Source: Lichenibacterium ramalinae
GTDB lineage: Bacteria > Pseudomonadota > Alphaproteobacteria > Rhizobiales > Beijerinckiaceae
DNA: 41,515 nt
Direction: 5' to 3'
Assembly: GCF_004137085.1 (NCBI RefSeq)
Contig: NZ_QYBC01000031.1
Location: forward strand, 1 to 41,515
Position numbers and translations under genes: made by a program. Positions 32,728-41,408 of this stretch are shown here, piece by piece. Each line of letters opens with the position of its first letter. The stretch's first letter is position 1. A model generated the notes under the pieces. That model was not told the DNA's origin. It made no database searches and worked only from the letters and a program-made list of their open reading frames with translations.

Positions 32728-32823
32728 GGCTTTCTCCGATTGGCCTTGGCGACTCCAAGCCGATGACACTGCTCTCGATTCGGGAGCTGGAGCGGCTTCG
32801 CCGAAGGCGCCGGCGCTTTGGCG
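32728..32823 (+). repeat. Dispersed intergenic hairpin repeat, copy B
   Basis: This copy reads GGCTTTCTCCGATTGGCCTT, then GGCGACTCCAAGCC, CTCTCGATTCGGGAGCTGGA and CGCCGAAGGCGC. It aligns over its whole length with copy A on the opposite strand. It is located in the 256-bp gap between the tad-like and LLM oxidoreductase genes. Confidence 0.65.
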
Positions 32824-32832
32824 CCCCGGGGC

Positions 32833-33864
32833 TCAGCGGCCCAGGAGGTCCCGCACCATGGGGACGACGCGGGAGCCGTAGAGCGCGATGGACCGCATGA
32901 GCCGGTCGTGGGGGAGCGGCCCGGCGCTGTATTTGAGGTCGAAGCGCGACAGGCCGAGGCCCCGGATGGTGGCGGCCATGCGCCGCGCCACCGTTTCGGG
33001 CGAGCCGACGTAGAGCGAGCCGCTGTCGGCCTCGCCGTCGAACTCGGCCCGCCGCATCGGGGGCCACCCGCGCTCGGCACCGATCCGGTCGCGCATGCGC
33101 TTGTAGTCCGGCCACAGCTCGTCCCGGGCGGCTTCGTCGGTCTCCGCCACGTAGCCGTGGGAATGCACGCCGACCGGCGGCACGGGCAGGCCCATCTGGG
33201 CGAAGGCGCGGCCGAAGAGGTCGACGTAGGGGGCGAAGCGCATGGGGTCGCCGCCGATGATGGCCAGCATCATGGGAAAGCCGTGGCGGGCTGCGCGGAT
33301 CACCGAGTCGGGGCTGCCGCCGACGCCGACCCAGCACCGCAGCGGCGCCTCGAGGTTCGGCACCACGCCGTCGACGGCCAGCGGCGCGCGGGTGGTGCCG
33401 CGCCACGACACGGGGCCGCCCTTGAGCAGGGCGGCGAAGAGGTCGAGCTTCTCCTCGAACAGCGTTTCGTACTGGTCGAGCGCGTAGCCGAAGAGCGGAA
33501 AGGATTCCGTGAAGGAGCCGCGGCCCAGCACGACTTCGGCGCGGCCGTCCGAGACGGCGTTCAGCGTCGAGAAGCGCTGGAACACCCGCACGGGATCGTC
33601 GGAGCTCAGCACCGTCACGGCCGAGCCCAGGCGGATGCGCCGGGTGCGCCCCGCCATGGCGGCCAGCAGGACCTCGGGCGACGACACCGCGAAGTCGGCG
33701 CGGTGGTGCTCGCCGACGCCGATGAAGTCGACGCCGACCTCGTCGGCCAGGACCGCTTCCGCCACGACGTCGCGCAGCACGGCGGCGTGGGACAGGGGCG
33801 TGCCGTCCGGGCCGGCCGTCGTGTCGCCGAACGTGTCGAGGCCGAGTTCGAGGGGGTGGGGCAT
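32833..33864 (-). CDS. LLM-class flavin-dependent oxidoreductase
   Basis: This 343-residue protein begins MPHPLELGLDTFGDTT. It has the bacterial-luciferase-like TIM barrel: the N-terminal VDFIGVGEHHRADFAVSSPE contains the family EHH motif, followed by RIRLGSAVTVLSSDDPVRV, VVLGRGSFTESFPLFG and, near the end, YVGSPETVARRM. These enzymes use FMN, reduced by a partner or NAD(P)H, to oxidise small substrates. The Atu2307/SP_0267 branch to which it seems to belong has no defined substrate. It is cytoplasmic. It stands alone on its strand behind the hybrid kinase gene, with a 104-bp gap. Confidence 0.88.
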   Translation of the reverse strand: MPHPLELGLDTFGDTTAGPDGTPLSHAAVLRDVVAEAVLADEVGVDFIGVGEHHRADFAVSSPEVLLAAMAGRTRRIRLGSAVTVLSSDDPVRVFQRFSTLNAVSDGRAEVVLGRGSFTESFPLFGYALDQYETLFEEKLDLFAALLKGGPVSWRGTTRAPLAVDGVVPNLEAPLRCWVGVGGSPDSVIRAARHGFPMMLAIIGGDPMRFAPYVDLFGRAFAQMGLPVPPVGVHSHGYVAETDEAARDELWPDYKRMRDRIGAERGWPPMRRAEFDGEADSGSLYVGSPETVARRMAATIRGLGLSRFDLKYSAGPLPHDRLMRSIALYGSRVVPMVRDLLGR

Positions 33865-33968
33865 GCTGCGTCCGTCCGGCTGGGGTCTCCAGGATAGCGG
33901 AGGGCCGCCGGAGCGGCGAGGGGGCGCTTCGGCGGGCGTGGCCCGCCTGCGGCCCCCGAAGCGCCGGC

Positions 33969-36900
33969 TCAGCGCGCCTGGATCATGGCCCGGATGCGCG
34001 CCGCCAGGTCGTCGATGGCGAAGGGCTTGGTCAGCATCTGCAGGCTCGGGTCGCGGTGGCTGTCGCCGAAGGTGGCGTCCTCGGCATAGCCCGTCATGAA
34101 CAGCACGCCGAGGCCCGGCCGCAGCACCCGGGCCTGTTCGGCGAGCTGGCGCCCGTTCAACCCCGGCAGGCCCACGTCGGTCACGAGAAGGTCGACCCGG
34201 TCCGAGCCTTCGAGGATGCGCAGGCCCGCCGGCCCGTCGGCGGCCTCGAGGGCGCGGTAGCCGAGGTCGGCCAGCACGTCGACCACGAGGTTGCGCACCG
34301 AAGCCTCGTCCTCCACCACCAGCACCGTCTCGTCCGCCCCGGCCAGCGGGGAGGGGGCGGAGGACACGGTCGCGGCCTCGTCGTCGCCCGCCGCCGCGCC
34401 GCGGAAGCGGGGCAGGAAGACCCGCACCGTCGTGCCGCGCCCCGGCGCGCTGTCGATGGCGACGTGACCCTCGGACTGCCGCACGAAGCCGTAGACCATG
34501 GACAGGCCGAGGCCGGTGCCCTGGCCGAGGGGCTTGGTGGTGAAGAACGGGTCGAAGGCCCGGGCCACCACCTCGGCCGCCATGCCGTGGCCGGTGTCGG
34601 TGACGGCGAGGCAGACGTAGGGCCCGGGGGCGCCGACGTCCCGCCGGCTCTCGTCGAGGACGACGTTGCCGGTGGCGATGGCCAGGCGCCCGCCCTCCGG
34701 CATGGCGTCCCGCGCGTTGATCACGAGGTTCAGCAGCGCGTTCTCGAGCTGGTGGGGGTCGCACAGCGTCGGCCACAGGTCCGGGGCGAGCGAAACCTCG
34801 AAGGCGATGGCTTCGCCGATCGTGCGGCGCAGCAGGTCCTCCATGGCCCGGACGAGGCGGTTGCCGTCGGTCGGGCGCGGGTCGAGGGGCTGGCGGCGCG
34901 AGAAGGCCAGCAGGCGGTGGGTGAGCGCCGCGGCCCGGTTGGCCGACGTGATGGCGATGTCGACGTAGCGGGCGACGTCGCCGGTGCGCCCCTGGGCGAT
35001 GCGCCGCTGCATCAGGTCGAGCGCGCCCGTGATGCCGGTCAGCAGGTTGTTGAAGTCGTGGGCGATGCCCCCGGTCAGTTGGCCCACCGCCTCCATCTTC
35101 TGGGACTGGCGCAGCTGCTCCTCGGCCTTGGCGAGGGCGGCGGCGGCCTCGCGCTCCGCCGTGACGTCGCGCACGATGGCGTAGATGAGCCCGTCGTGCG
35201 GCACGGCGTTCCAGGAGAACCACAGGTGGGAACCGTCCGTGCGACGGTAGCGGTTCTCGAAGCCCGGCACCGTCACGCCGTTCGCCAGCACCGACATGGC
35301 GCTCAGCGTCCGCTCCCGGTCGTCGGGATGCACGAGGTCGATGAAGGGCGTGTCGAGCAGTTCCTCCATGGCCCAGCCGAGCGTCCCGGCCCAGGCCGGG
35401 TTGAGGCGCAGGAAAGTGCCGGAGAACCGGGCCACGCAGAGCATGTCGCGCGAATGGCGCCAGATGCTGTCGAGCTCGTGGGTCCGCTCCGCCACGGTGG
35501 CTTCCAGCGTCTCGTTGAGGCGCCGCAGCGCGCCCTCGGTGGCCTTGCGGGCCGAGATGTCCTCGATGCAGACGACCCCGCCGGCGATGGCGCCGGACGC
35601 GTCCCGGAGGGGCGCGGCCGTCAGCTGGATCCAGGCCAGGGTGCCGTCGTCGCGGCCGTAGAGGTATTCCTCGCCGTCGGACGTTTCGCCCTGCGTCAGC
35701 GCCCGCACCAGCGGGTAGCGGTCCACGGGCAGCCGCTCTCCCTCGGGGTCGTGCAGCACCCAGGCGCCGTGCTGGTCGAGCGCCTCGGTGCGGCGCAGCC
35801 CGTGGCCGAAGATGCGGTCGGCGCGCGGGTTCTGGCCGACGATGCGGCCCGAGGGCGCCTCGGCGAAGACGATGCCGACCGGGGCGCTGTCGAGCACCGC
35901 CTTGAGGCGCAGGCGCTCGGCGTCGCGCTCGGCCATCAGCGCCAGCTGTTCGCGTTCCGCCAGGATCTCGGCCGTGATGTCGCGCGACACGGCGAGGAGC
36001 CGTTCGGGCCGGCCGTCGCCGCCGAGGATCGGCGTCACCACCATGTCCCACCAGCGCGACCGGTCCTTCAGGGTCCTGGCATGGCCGCGGAAACGCCCGA
36101 CGCGGCCGCCGAGCGCCTCGGCGATGGCCCCTTCGAGCCCGGAGCGGTCGGCGGAGGTCCACAGTGCCGTGATGGGACGGCCGAGGACGGCTTCGGGGTC
36201 GTCGGCGTCGAGGGCCACGAGGCCGCCGTCGTTGACGAACTGGATGACGCCCTCGCGGTCCATCACCTTGATGCAGTCGCTCGACGAGGCCAGGATGCGC
36301 CGGTTGAGCTCCTCGCTGGCCCGCAGCGCCGCTTCCGCCGAGCGCGACGCCGTCACGTCGATGGTGATGCCGGCGATGCGCAGCGGCTTGCCGCCCTCGG
36401 CGAGATAGCAGCGCGCGCTGAGCAGCAGCCAGCGGGCCTCGCCGGACGCCGCCCCGACGCGGAACTCCGTCAGCACGTCCGTCCCGGCGTCGAGGGTCGC
36501 CGACACGGCGGCGCGCACGCGCTCGCGGTCCTCGGCGTGGATGCGCGACATGAGCTCGTCGGGCGCGACCCCGGCCGCCGCTTGCGCGGCCGTGAAGCCG
36601 AACACCCCGGCGAAGCCGCCGTCGCCGCGGATGTGCCCGCTCACCGCGTCCCAGTCGAGGAAGCCGACGAGGCCGCTGGCGAGGGCCGCGTCGAACCTTT
36701 CGCGGCTTTCGCGCAGGGTCCACTCGGCCCGGCGGCGCTCCGTGCGGTCGCGCAGGATCTTCAGGAACCCCGTGACGGCGCCGGTCTCGTCCGACAGCGT
36801 CATGACCTCGCCGTCGCCCCAGAAGCGCTCGCCCGAGGCCCGCAGGTGCCAGCGCTCGTCGTTGCCGCGCCCGGTCGCCAGCGCCTGGTGCATCTCCTCG

Positions 36901-37703
36901 GCGGGCCGCCCGGCCGCCCTGTCCTCGGGCGTGTAGATGCGATCGAGGGGTCGTCCCAGCACCTCCGATTCCCGCCACCCCATGAGGCGGCGGGCCCCCT
37001 CGTTCCAGCTCGTCACCCGGCCCTCGCGGTCCGTCGTGATGATGCCGTAATCGATGGCGCCGTCGAGCACCTGCCGGCTGCGGAACTCCTCGCCCTCGCG
37101 CTGCCGGTCGGCCCGCTCCCGCGCCGCCAGGGCGAGGTCGCGCTCCGCCACCGCCTTGCGCAGCTCGAGCTGCACCATGACGGTGCGGGCCAGCGCCCGG
37201 AGGATGAAGAGCTGCTGGTCGTCGAGGCGCCGCGGCCTGTAGTCGATGACGCAGAGGGTGCCGACCGCGACGCCTCCCGGCGTCTTCAGCGGCACGCCCG
37301 CGTAGAAGCGCAGCGGCGGCGGCCCGAGAATGAGCGCGGCCTCGGCGTTGTTCGGGTCCTCGGCGAGGTCCGGTGCCAGCAGGAGGTCGGCCTCGCCGAG
37401 CGTGCGCAGGCAGAGCGAGGCCGCCGACGGCATCTCGCGCCGGCCCACCCCCAGCTCGGCCTTGAGCCATTGCCGGTCGCCGTCGATGAAGTTGATGTAG
37501 GCCATGGGCGTGCCGCAGGCCTGGGCCGCCATGGCCACGATGTCGTCGAACTCGGGCTCCCGCGCGGTGTCGAGGATGGCATAGGCGGCCAGCGCCGCCC
37601 TGCGCTCCTCCTCGCCGACGATGGGGGCCGTTGCGGTGATTGACGACAAGGAGACCGGTTCCCACGGAGGCGCGCCGAGGGGGCGGCCGCAAGCCGCCCG
37701 CAT
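33969..37703 (-). CDS. Hybrid sensor histidine kinase (GAF, multiple PAS, receiver)
   Basis: This is a 1244-residue cytoplasmic kinase with no transmembrane segment. Order: GAF (about 40-185), then five PAS/PAC units (about 210-320, 335-455, 465-590, 600-715, 745-850; each closing with a RDxTxxR/DVTxxR-like motif), HisKA with the phospho-acceptor His882 in [11 protein letters not shown], HATPase with [14 protein letters not shown] and [20 protein letters not shown], and a C-terminal receiver with phospho-acceptor Asp1176 in [10 protein letters not shown]. The start ATG 37703 is preferred over 37709 because GAGAGG lies six bases before it. The signal is unknown; PAS units could bind haem, flavin or a ligand. 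No response-regulator gene is adjacent. Confidence 0.88.
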   Translation of the reverse strand: MRAACGRPLGAPPWEPVSLSSITATAPIVGEEERRAALAAYAILDTAREPEFDDIVAMAAQACGTPMAYINFIDGDRQWLKAELGVGRREMPSAASLCLRTLGEADLLLAPDLAEDPNNAEAALILGPPPLRFYAGVPLKTPGGVAVGTLCVIDYRPRRLDDQQLFILRALARTVMVQLELRKAVAERDLALAARERADRQREGEEFRSRQVLDGAIDYGIITTDREGRVTSWNEGARRLMGWRESEVLGRPLDRIYTPEDRAAGRPAEEMHQALATGRGNDERWHLRASGERFWGDGEVMTLSDETGAVTGFLKILRDRTERRRAEWTLRESRERFDAALASGLVGFLDWDAVSGHIRGDGGFAGVFGFTAAQAAAGVAPDELMSRIHAEDRERVRAAVSATLDAGTDVLTEFRVGAASGEARWLLLSARCYLAEGGKPLRIAGITIDVTASRSAEAALRASEELNRRILASSSDCIKVMDREGVIQFVNDGGLVALDADDPEAVLGRPITALWTSADRSGLEGAIAEALGGRVGRFRGHARTLKDRSRWWDMVVTPILGGDGRPERLLAVSRDITAEILAEREQLALMAERDAERLRLKAVLDSAPVGIVFAEAPSGRIVGQNPRADRIFGHGLRRTEALDQHGAWVLHDPEGERLPVDRYPLVRALTQGETSDGEEYLYGRDDGTLAWIQLTAAPLRDASGAIAGGVVCIEDISARKATEGALRRLNETLEATVAERTHELDSIWRHSRDMLCVARFSGTFLRLNPAWAGTLGWAMEELLDTPFIDLVHPDDRERTLSAMSVLANGVTVPGFENRYRRTDGSHLWFSWNAVPHDGLIYAIVRDVTAEREAAAALAKAEEQLRQSQKMEAVGQLTGGIAHDFNNLLTGITGALDLMQRRIAQGRTGDVARYVDIAITSANRAAALTHRLLAFSRRQPLDPRPTDGNRLVRAMEDLLRRTIGEAIAFEVSLAPDLWPTLCDPHQLENALLNLVINARDAMPEGGRLAIATGNVVLDESRRDVGAPGPYVCLAVTDTGHGMAAEVVARAFDPFFTTKPLGQGTGLGLSMVYGFVRQSEGHVAIDSAPGRGTTVRVFLPRFRGAAAGDDEAATVSSAPSPLAGADETVLVVEDEASVRNLVVDVLADLGYRALEAADGPAGLRILEGSDRVDLLVTDVGLPGLNGRQLAEQARVLRPGLGVLFMTGYAEDATFGDSHRDPSLQMLTKPFAIDDLAARIRAMIQAR

Positions 37704-38030
37704 CTTCATCCTCTCGCTTAGCAAACCTGTGGCACCGCGCAACGCTTTGTCCGCGTCCGGACCATGTCGGGCGACACCGCGACGCGGCGCCGTTTCGGAA
37801 CACGTCGTCCGAATGTCGGCTCGACCGACCTCGATCCGCGGTACGTCACGGCCGCCATCCGGGCCGGCGGGTCCGTCCGACCGACCGGTGCCCCCCCCCC
37901 GCGACGGCGGGGCGCGGCCCGGGGACCTCGCCCGGTCCCGGGGGCGTCCCCCCGCCCTTCGCGCCCTTCGCTTCCGGGGGCGCCACCCCGCCCCATGGCC
38001 CCCGCGCCCCGTCCCCTGTAGGAGGGGGCG
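37704..38030. other. Divergent intergenic region with C10 tract and G4 motif
   Basis: The region between the kinase and MATE genes holds no gene. It includes a run of ten Cs at 37891-37900 and, at 37986-38016, five blocks of four or five Cs (G tracts on the minus strand) separated by one to four bases, a sequence able to form a G-quadruplex. The MATE Shine-Dalgarno AGGAGG follows at 38020. Confidence 0.6.
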
Positions 38031-39431
38031 ATGTTCGATCCATCGCATCGCGGCGGAACCGCCGCGGCCTGGCGCCGGGAGGTCCGGGCCTGCCTGGCCC
38101 TCAGCGTGCCGCTCGTCGTCACCAACGCCATCGAGATGGCGATGAACCTGACCAACGCGGCCCTCGTCGGCCACATCGCCCCCGAGGCGCTGGCGGCGGT
38201 GACGCTGGCGCTGGCGCTCTACAACGTCGCCTTGACCTTCGGCATCGGGCTCACGGCGGCCGTGTCGCCGCTGATCTCGCGGGCGATCGGCGGCGGCGGG
38301 GAGCCCGGGGCCGCGCGCCGCGTCGTGCAGGGCGGGTTCTGGAACGCCCTCGCCATCGTGGCGCCCATCTGGGCCGTCCTGTGGCAGGGGGAGGCGATCT
38401 TCCGGGCCGCCGGGCAGGACCCCGCGCTGTCGCGGGCCGCCGCCGACTACCTCCACGTCATGCAATGGGGGCTGCTGCCCGCCCTCGCCTATCTGGTGCT
38501 GCGCTCCATGCTGGCGGCGCTCGAGCGTCCGGGCTGGGCCGTGGTCACGGGCCTGGCCGCCGTCGTCCTCAACGCGGGCCTGAACGTCCTCCTGATCGGG
38601 GGCGGGGCCGGTTTGCCGGCGCTCGGCACGGCGGGGTCGGGGCTCGCCACGGTCGTGTCGAACCTGTTCATGGCGGGGGCGCTGGCGGGCGCCGTGGCGC
38701 TGGCGCCGGGGCTGCGCGACATCCGCGTCTTCGCCGGCCTCGCCCGGCCGCCCTGGGACGCCTGCGGGGCGTTGTGGCGGCTCGGCCTGCCGATCGGCAT
38801 CAGCATCATGCTCGAAACCGGGTCCTTCACGGCCGCGACCGCGCTGATCGGCCATTACGACGCGCCCGCCCTGCCCGCTCACGCCATCGCGCTGCAGATC
38901 GCCTCCTTCACCTTCATGGTGCCGCTCGGCATCGGCCAGGCCGTGGCCGTCCGGGTGGGGCGGGCGGCGGGCGCCGGCGAGGCGGCGGCCGTGGGCCGGG
39001 CGGGCTGGACGGCGCTGGCGCTCGGCCTCGGCGCCATGGCGGCGGCGGCCCTCGTCATGCTCGCCCTGCCGGGCCCGCTCGTGCGGTTGTTCCTCGACCC
39101 CGCCGAGCCCCATGCCGAGGCGGTGGTGCGGACCGCCACGGTCCTGCTCGCCCTCGCCGGAGCCTTCCAGCTCGCCGACGGCGCCCAGGTGGTGCTGGCC
39201 GGCATGCTGCGGGGCCTCCGGGACACCCGCGTCCCGATGCTGATCTCGGGCTTCGGCTACTGGGCGGTCGGCGTGCCGGTCGCCGCCCTGCTGGCGCCCT
39301 CGCACGCGGCAGCGGGCGTGTGGACGGGCCTGCTGGCGGGTCTCTGCGCCGTGGCGGTGCTGCTGCTGGCACGCTGGCACGCGTGGCGCCGCCCCGCGTC
39401 CGGGGTGGTGCGGGCGGCCCGGGGCGGTTAG
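38031..39431 (+). CDS. MATE-family efflux transporter (NorM-like)
   Basis: This 466-residue protein has twelve hydrophobic helices in two halves, the MATE fold. AGGAGG at 38020-38025, five bases before ATG 38031, decides the start. Typical family features include an N-terminal ALSVPLVVTNAIEMAMNLTN (helix 1 with polar Asn/Glu), ALVGHIAPEALAAVTLALAL and, in the second half, LRLGLPIGISIMLE-like sequence. It exports cationic drugs or metabolites in exchange for H+ or Na+. It is followed 41 bp later by an aminotransferase gene on the same strand, so a shared transcript is likely. The substrate is unknown. Confidence 0.9.
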   Translation: MFDPSHRGGTAAAWRREVRACLALSVPLVVTNAIEMAMNLTNAALVGHIAPEALAAVTLALALYNVALTFGIGLTAAVSPLISRAIGGGGEPGAARRVVQGGFWNALAIVAPIWAVLWQGEAIFRAAGQDPALSRAAADYLHVMQWGLLPALAYLVLRSMLAALERPGWAVVTGLAAVVLNAGLNVLLIGGGAGLPALGTAGSGLATVVSNLFMAGALAGAVALAPGLRDIRVFAGLARPPWDACGALWRLGLPIGISIMLETGSFTAATALIGHYDAPALPAHAIALQIASFTFMVPLGIGQAVAVRVGRAAGAGEAAAVGRAGWTALALGLGAMAAAALVMLALPGPLVRLFLDPAEPHAEAVVRTATVLLALAGAFQLADGAQVVLAGMLRGLRDTRVPMLISGFGYWAVGVPVAALLAPSHAAAGVWTGLLAGLCAVAVLLLARWHAWRRPASGVVRAARGG

Positions 39432-39472
39432 GGATAGGCAGCGTCCGCCACCCCCTCGAGAAAGGTTCCCCC

Positions 39473-40648
39473 ATGCGCTTCTCTTCGCTCGTGGACCGGC
39501 TCGACGCGCCCGGCGGGGCCGCCTGGCACATCCATCACGAGGCGAGGCTCGCGGCGGCCCGGGGCGAGGACGTCATCCTGCTCAGCGTCGGCGACCCCGA
39601 TTTCGACACGCCGGCCCCCATCGTCGAGAGCGCGGTCGCGGCGCTGCGGGCCGGCGACACCCATTACACGCCCATCCCGGGCCGCCACGCCCTGCGCGAC
39701 GCCGTGGCGGGCCTGCAGCGCCGGCGCGCGGGCGTGCCCACGACGGCCGAGAACGTCATGATCGTGGCGGGCGCCCAGAACGGCCTCTTCTCGACGGCCC
39801 TGTGCCTCCTCGACCCGGGCGACGAGGTGCTGGTGATGGAGCCCATCTACGCCACCTACGAGGCCACGCTGGCGGCGGCCGGCGCCCGCGTCGTCCGCGT
39901 CGCCGCCTCGCCCGACGACGGCTTCCGCCCGGCCGTCGCGGCGCTGGCCGGGGCCGTGACGCCCCGCACCCGCGCCATCCTGCTCGCCAACCCCAACAAC
40001 CCGAGCGGCGTCGTGATGACGGAGGCCGAGATGGCCGCCGTGGCCGACGTGGCGCTGCGCCACGACCTGTGGGTCGTGGCCGACGAGGTCTACGAGAGCC
40101 TGGTCTTCGCCGGCACCCACCGGCCGTTCCGCGCCCTGCCCGGCATGGCGGACCGCAGCGTCACCATCGGCAGCCTGTCGAAGTCCCACGCCATGACGGG
40201 CTGGCGCATCGGCTGGGCGATCGGGCCCGAGGCGCTGATCGCCCACATGGACCGGCTCGGGCTCAACATGATCTACGGCCTGCCGGGGTTCGTCCAGGCG
40301 GCGGCGCTGACTGCGGTCGCCCTCTACGACGAGACCGCGGAGGCGATGCGCGACGCCTACCGGGCCCGCGTCGCCGTGGCGGCCGAGGGCCTGGCCGGGC
40401 TGCCGGGCCTCGCCATGCTGCGGCCGGCCTCGGGCATGTTCGCCCTGCTCGACGTGCGCGGCACCGGCCTCACCTCGACGGATTTCGCCTGGGGCCTGTT
40501 CCGTGCCGAAGGCGTGTCGCTGGTCGACGCCGCCGCCTTCGGCCCCGCCACGGCGGGCTTCGTGCGCATCGCCCTGGCCGCCCCCGAAGCGCGGCTCGCG
40601 GAAGCGTTCCGCCGCATCGCCGCCTATGCCGGGCGTTTGGCGGGCTGA
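39473..40648 (+). CDS. PLP-dependent class I/II aminotransferase
   Basis: This 391-residue fold-type-I enzyme has the PLP-binding Lys237 in SLSKSHAMTGWRIGWAIG, the upstream segment LLANPNNPSG (Asn and Pro of the substrate site), the Asp/Tyr pair in VVADEVYESL and the C-terminal Arg segment GFVRIALAAPEARL. The architecture matches the aspartate/aromatic/arginine aminotransferase (AAT-I beta) family. It transfers an amino group from an amino acid to a 2-oxo acid in the cytoplasm; the amino donor is not clear from the sequence. GAGAAAGG lies about ten bases before the start. It is the middle gene of the MATE-aminotransferase-methyltransferase run. Confidence 0.92.
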   Translation: MRFSSLVDRLDAPGGAAWHIHHEARLAAARGEDVILLSVGDPDFDTPAPIVESAVAALRAGDTHYTPIPGRHALRDAVAGLQRRRAGVPTTAENVMIVAGAQNGLFSTALCLLDPGDEVLVMEPIYATYEATLAAAGARVVRVAASPDDGFRPAVAALAGAVTPRTRAILLANPNNPSGVVMTEAEMAAVADVALRHDLWVVADEVYESLVFAGTHRPFRALPGMADRSVTIGSLSKSHAMTGWRIGWAIGPEALIAHMDRLGLNMIYGLPGFVQAAALTAVALYDETAEAMRDAYRARVAVAAEGLAGLPGLAMLRPASGMFALLDVRGTGLTSTDFAWGLFRAEGVSLVDAAAFGPATAGFVRIALAAPEARLAEAFRRIAAYAGRLAG

Positions 40649-40720
40649 CGGGACGCCACGGCCGCCCGCGACCGCCGGGGTGGCCCCGTGGGGAGCCGCC
40701 CATCCTCGAATCGCCCGCCC

Positions 40721-40753
40721 ATGAGCCGACCATGAGCCGCCGATGAGCCGCCT
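40721..40753 (+). repeat. Triple 11-bp repeat, each copy with an ATG in a new frame
   Basis: ATGAGCCGACC, ATGAGCCGCCG and ATGAGCCGCCT follow each other without spacing, so three ATGs occur at 40721, 40732 and 40743. The first two open 4-codon frames whose TGA overlaps the next ATG (ATGA). The third starts the methyltransferase gene. Confidence 0.75.
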
Positions 40754-41234
40754 CGAATCCTTTATCCGCCGGATGTCGGCGCAGCGCGACATCCTCGACG
40801 ACCTCGCCGGGCGGCTCGACGCCGTGCCGGGCCCGATCCTCGAGATCGGCTTCGGCAACGGGCGCACCTACGACCACCTGCGCCAGCGCTTCCCCGGGCG
40901 CCGCATCCTGGTCTTCGAATCCGTGGTGGTGCCGGACCTGCCCTTCCTGCCGCCGCCCGAGGACCTGCTCGTCGGCGACGTCCGCGACACGGCCCGGCAC
41001 CTGCCGGATGCCGGCGCGGCGCTGGTCCATGCCGACATCGAGAGCGGCCTGGCGGACCGGGACGACGGCCTCGGCCACTGGCTCCCGGCCCTGGTGGCCC
41101 GGCTGCTGGCCCCCGGCGGCTTCGCGGCGAGCGGCTGCCCCCTGCCCCACCCGCGCCTCGCCCCCCACCCGCTGCCGCCCGGCGTGCCGGCCGGGCGCTA
41201 CTTCGTGGCGCGGCGCCTGCCGGGGCCGGGCTGA
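40743..41234 (+). CDS. Small class I SAM-dependent methyltransferase
   Basis: This 163-residue protein starts at the third ATG of the triplicated 11-bp repeat. Motif I ILEIGFGNGRTYDHL (residues 32-46) is the glycine-rich SAM-binding loop, and later RRILVFESVV supplies the acidic end of beta-2. A final beta-strand with LLAPGGFAASG and the C-terminal GRYFVARRL complete a short Rossmann fold, similar to PF12692-type single-domain methyltransferases of about 160 residues. The target molecule is unknown. It is 94 bp behind the aminotransferase, so the two may be co-transcribed. Confidence 0.8.
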   Translation: MSRLESFIRRMSAQRDILDDLAGRLDAVPGPILEIGFGNGRTYDHLRQRFPGRRILVFESVVVPDLPFLPPPEDLLVGDVRDTARHLPDAGAALVHADIESGLADRDDGLGHWLPALVARLLAPGGFAASGCPLPHPRLAPHPLPPGVPAGRYFVARRLPGPG

Positions 41235-41335
41235 GCCGGCGGCACCCGGCGGCGGGCGGGCTGGCGGGCTGACGGGCTGGTGGGTGGGCGACCGCACGAC
41301 ACGGTCCCGAGCCATGTCGGACGAGGCGGCATCGC

Positions 41336-41408
41336 TTCGGCGAATCCCACCCGCTGCGGCATCCCTCGCGTCGGAGCTGGAGCGGATTCAGCCGGGACGG
41401 AAGCGCTC
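41336..41408 (+). repeat. Dispersed intergenic hairpin repeat, copy D (3' half)
   Basis: CTCGCGTCGGAGCTGGAGCG at 41365-41384 and GACGGAAGCGCTC at 41396 match the right half of copies A, B and C; the left half is divergent. The IS481-type element is inserted at its right edge. Confidence 0.5.

Noticed and set aside
33969-39380. Upstream extension of the kinase frame beyond 37703
   Set aside because: The extra residues are antisense to the MATE gene and low complexity; the GAF domain begins shortly after 37703 and a Shine-Dalgarno marks the start.
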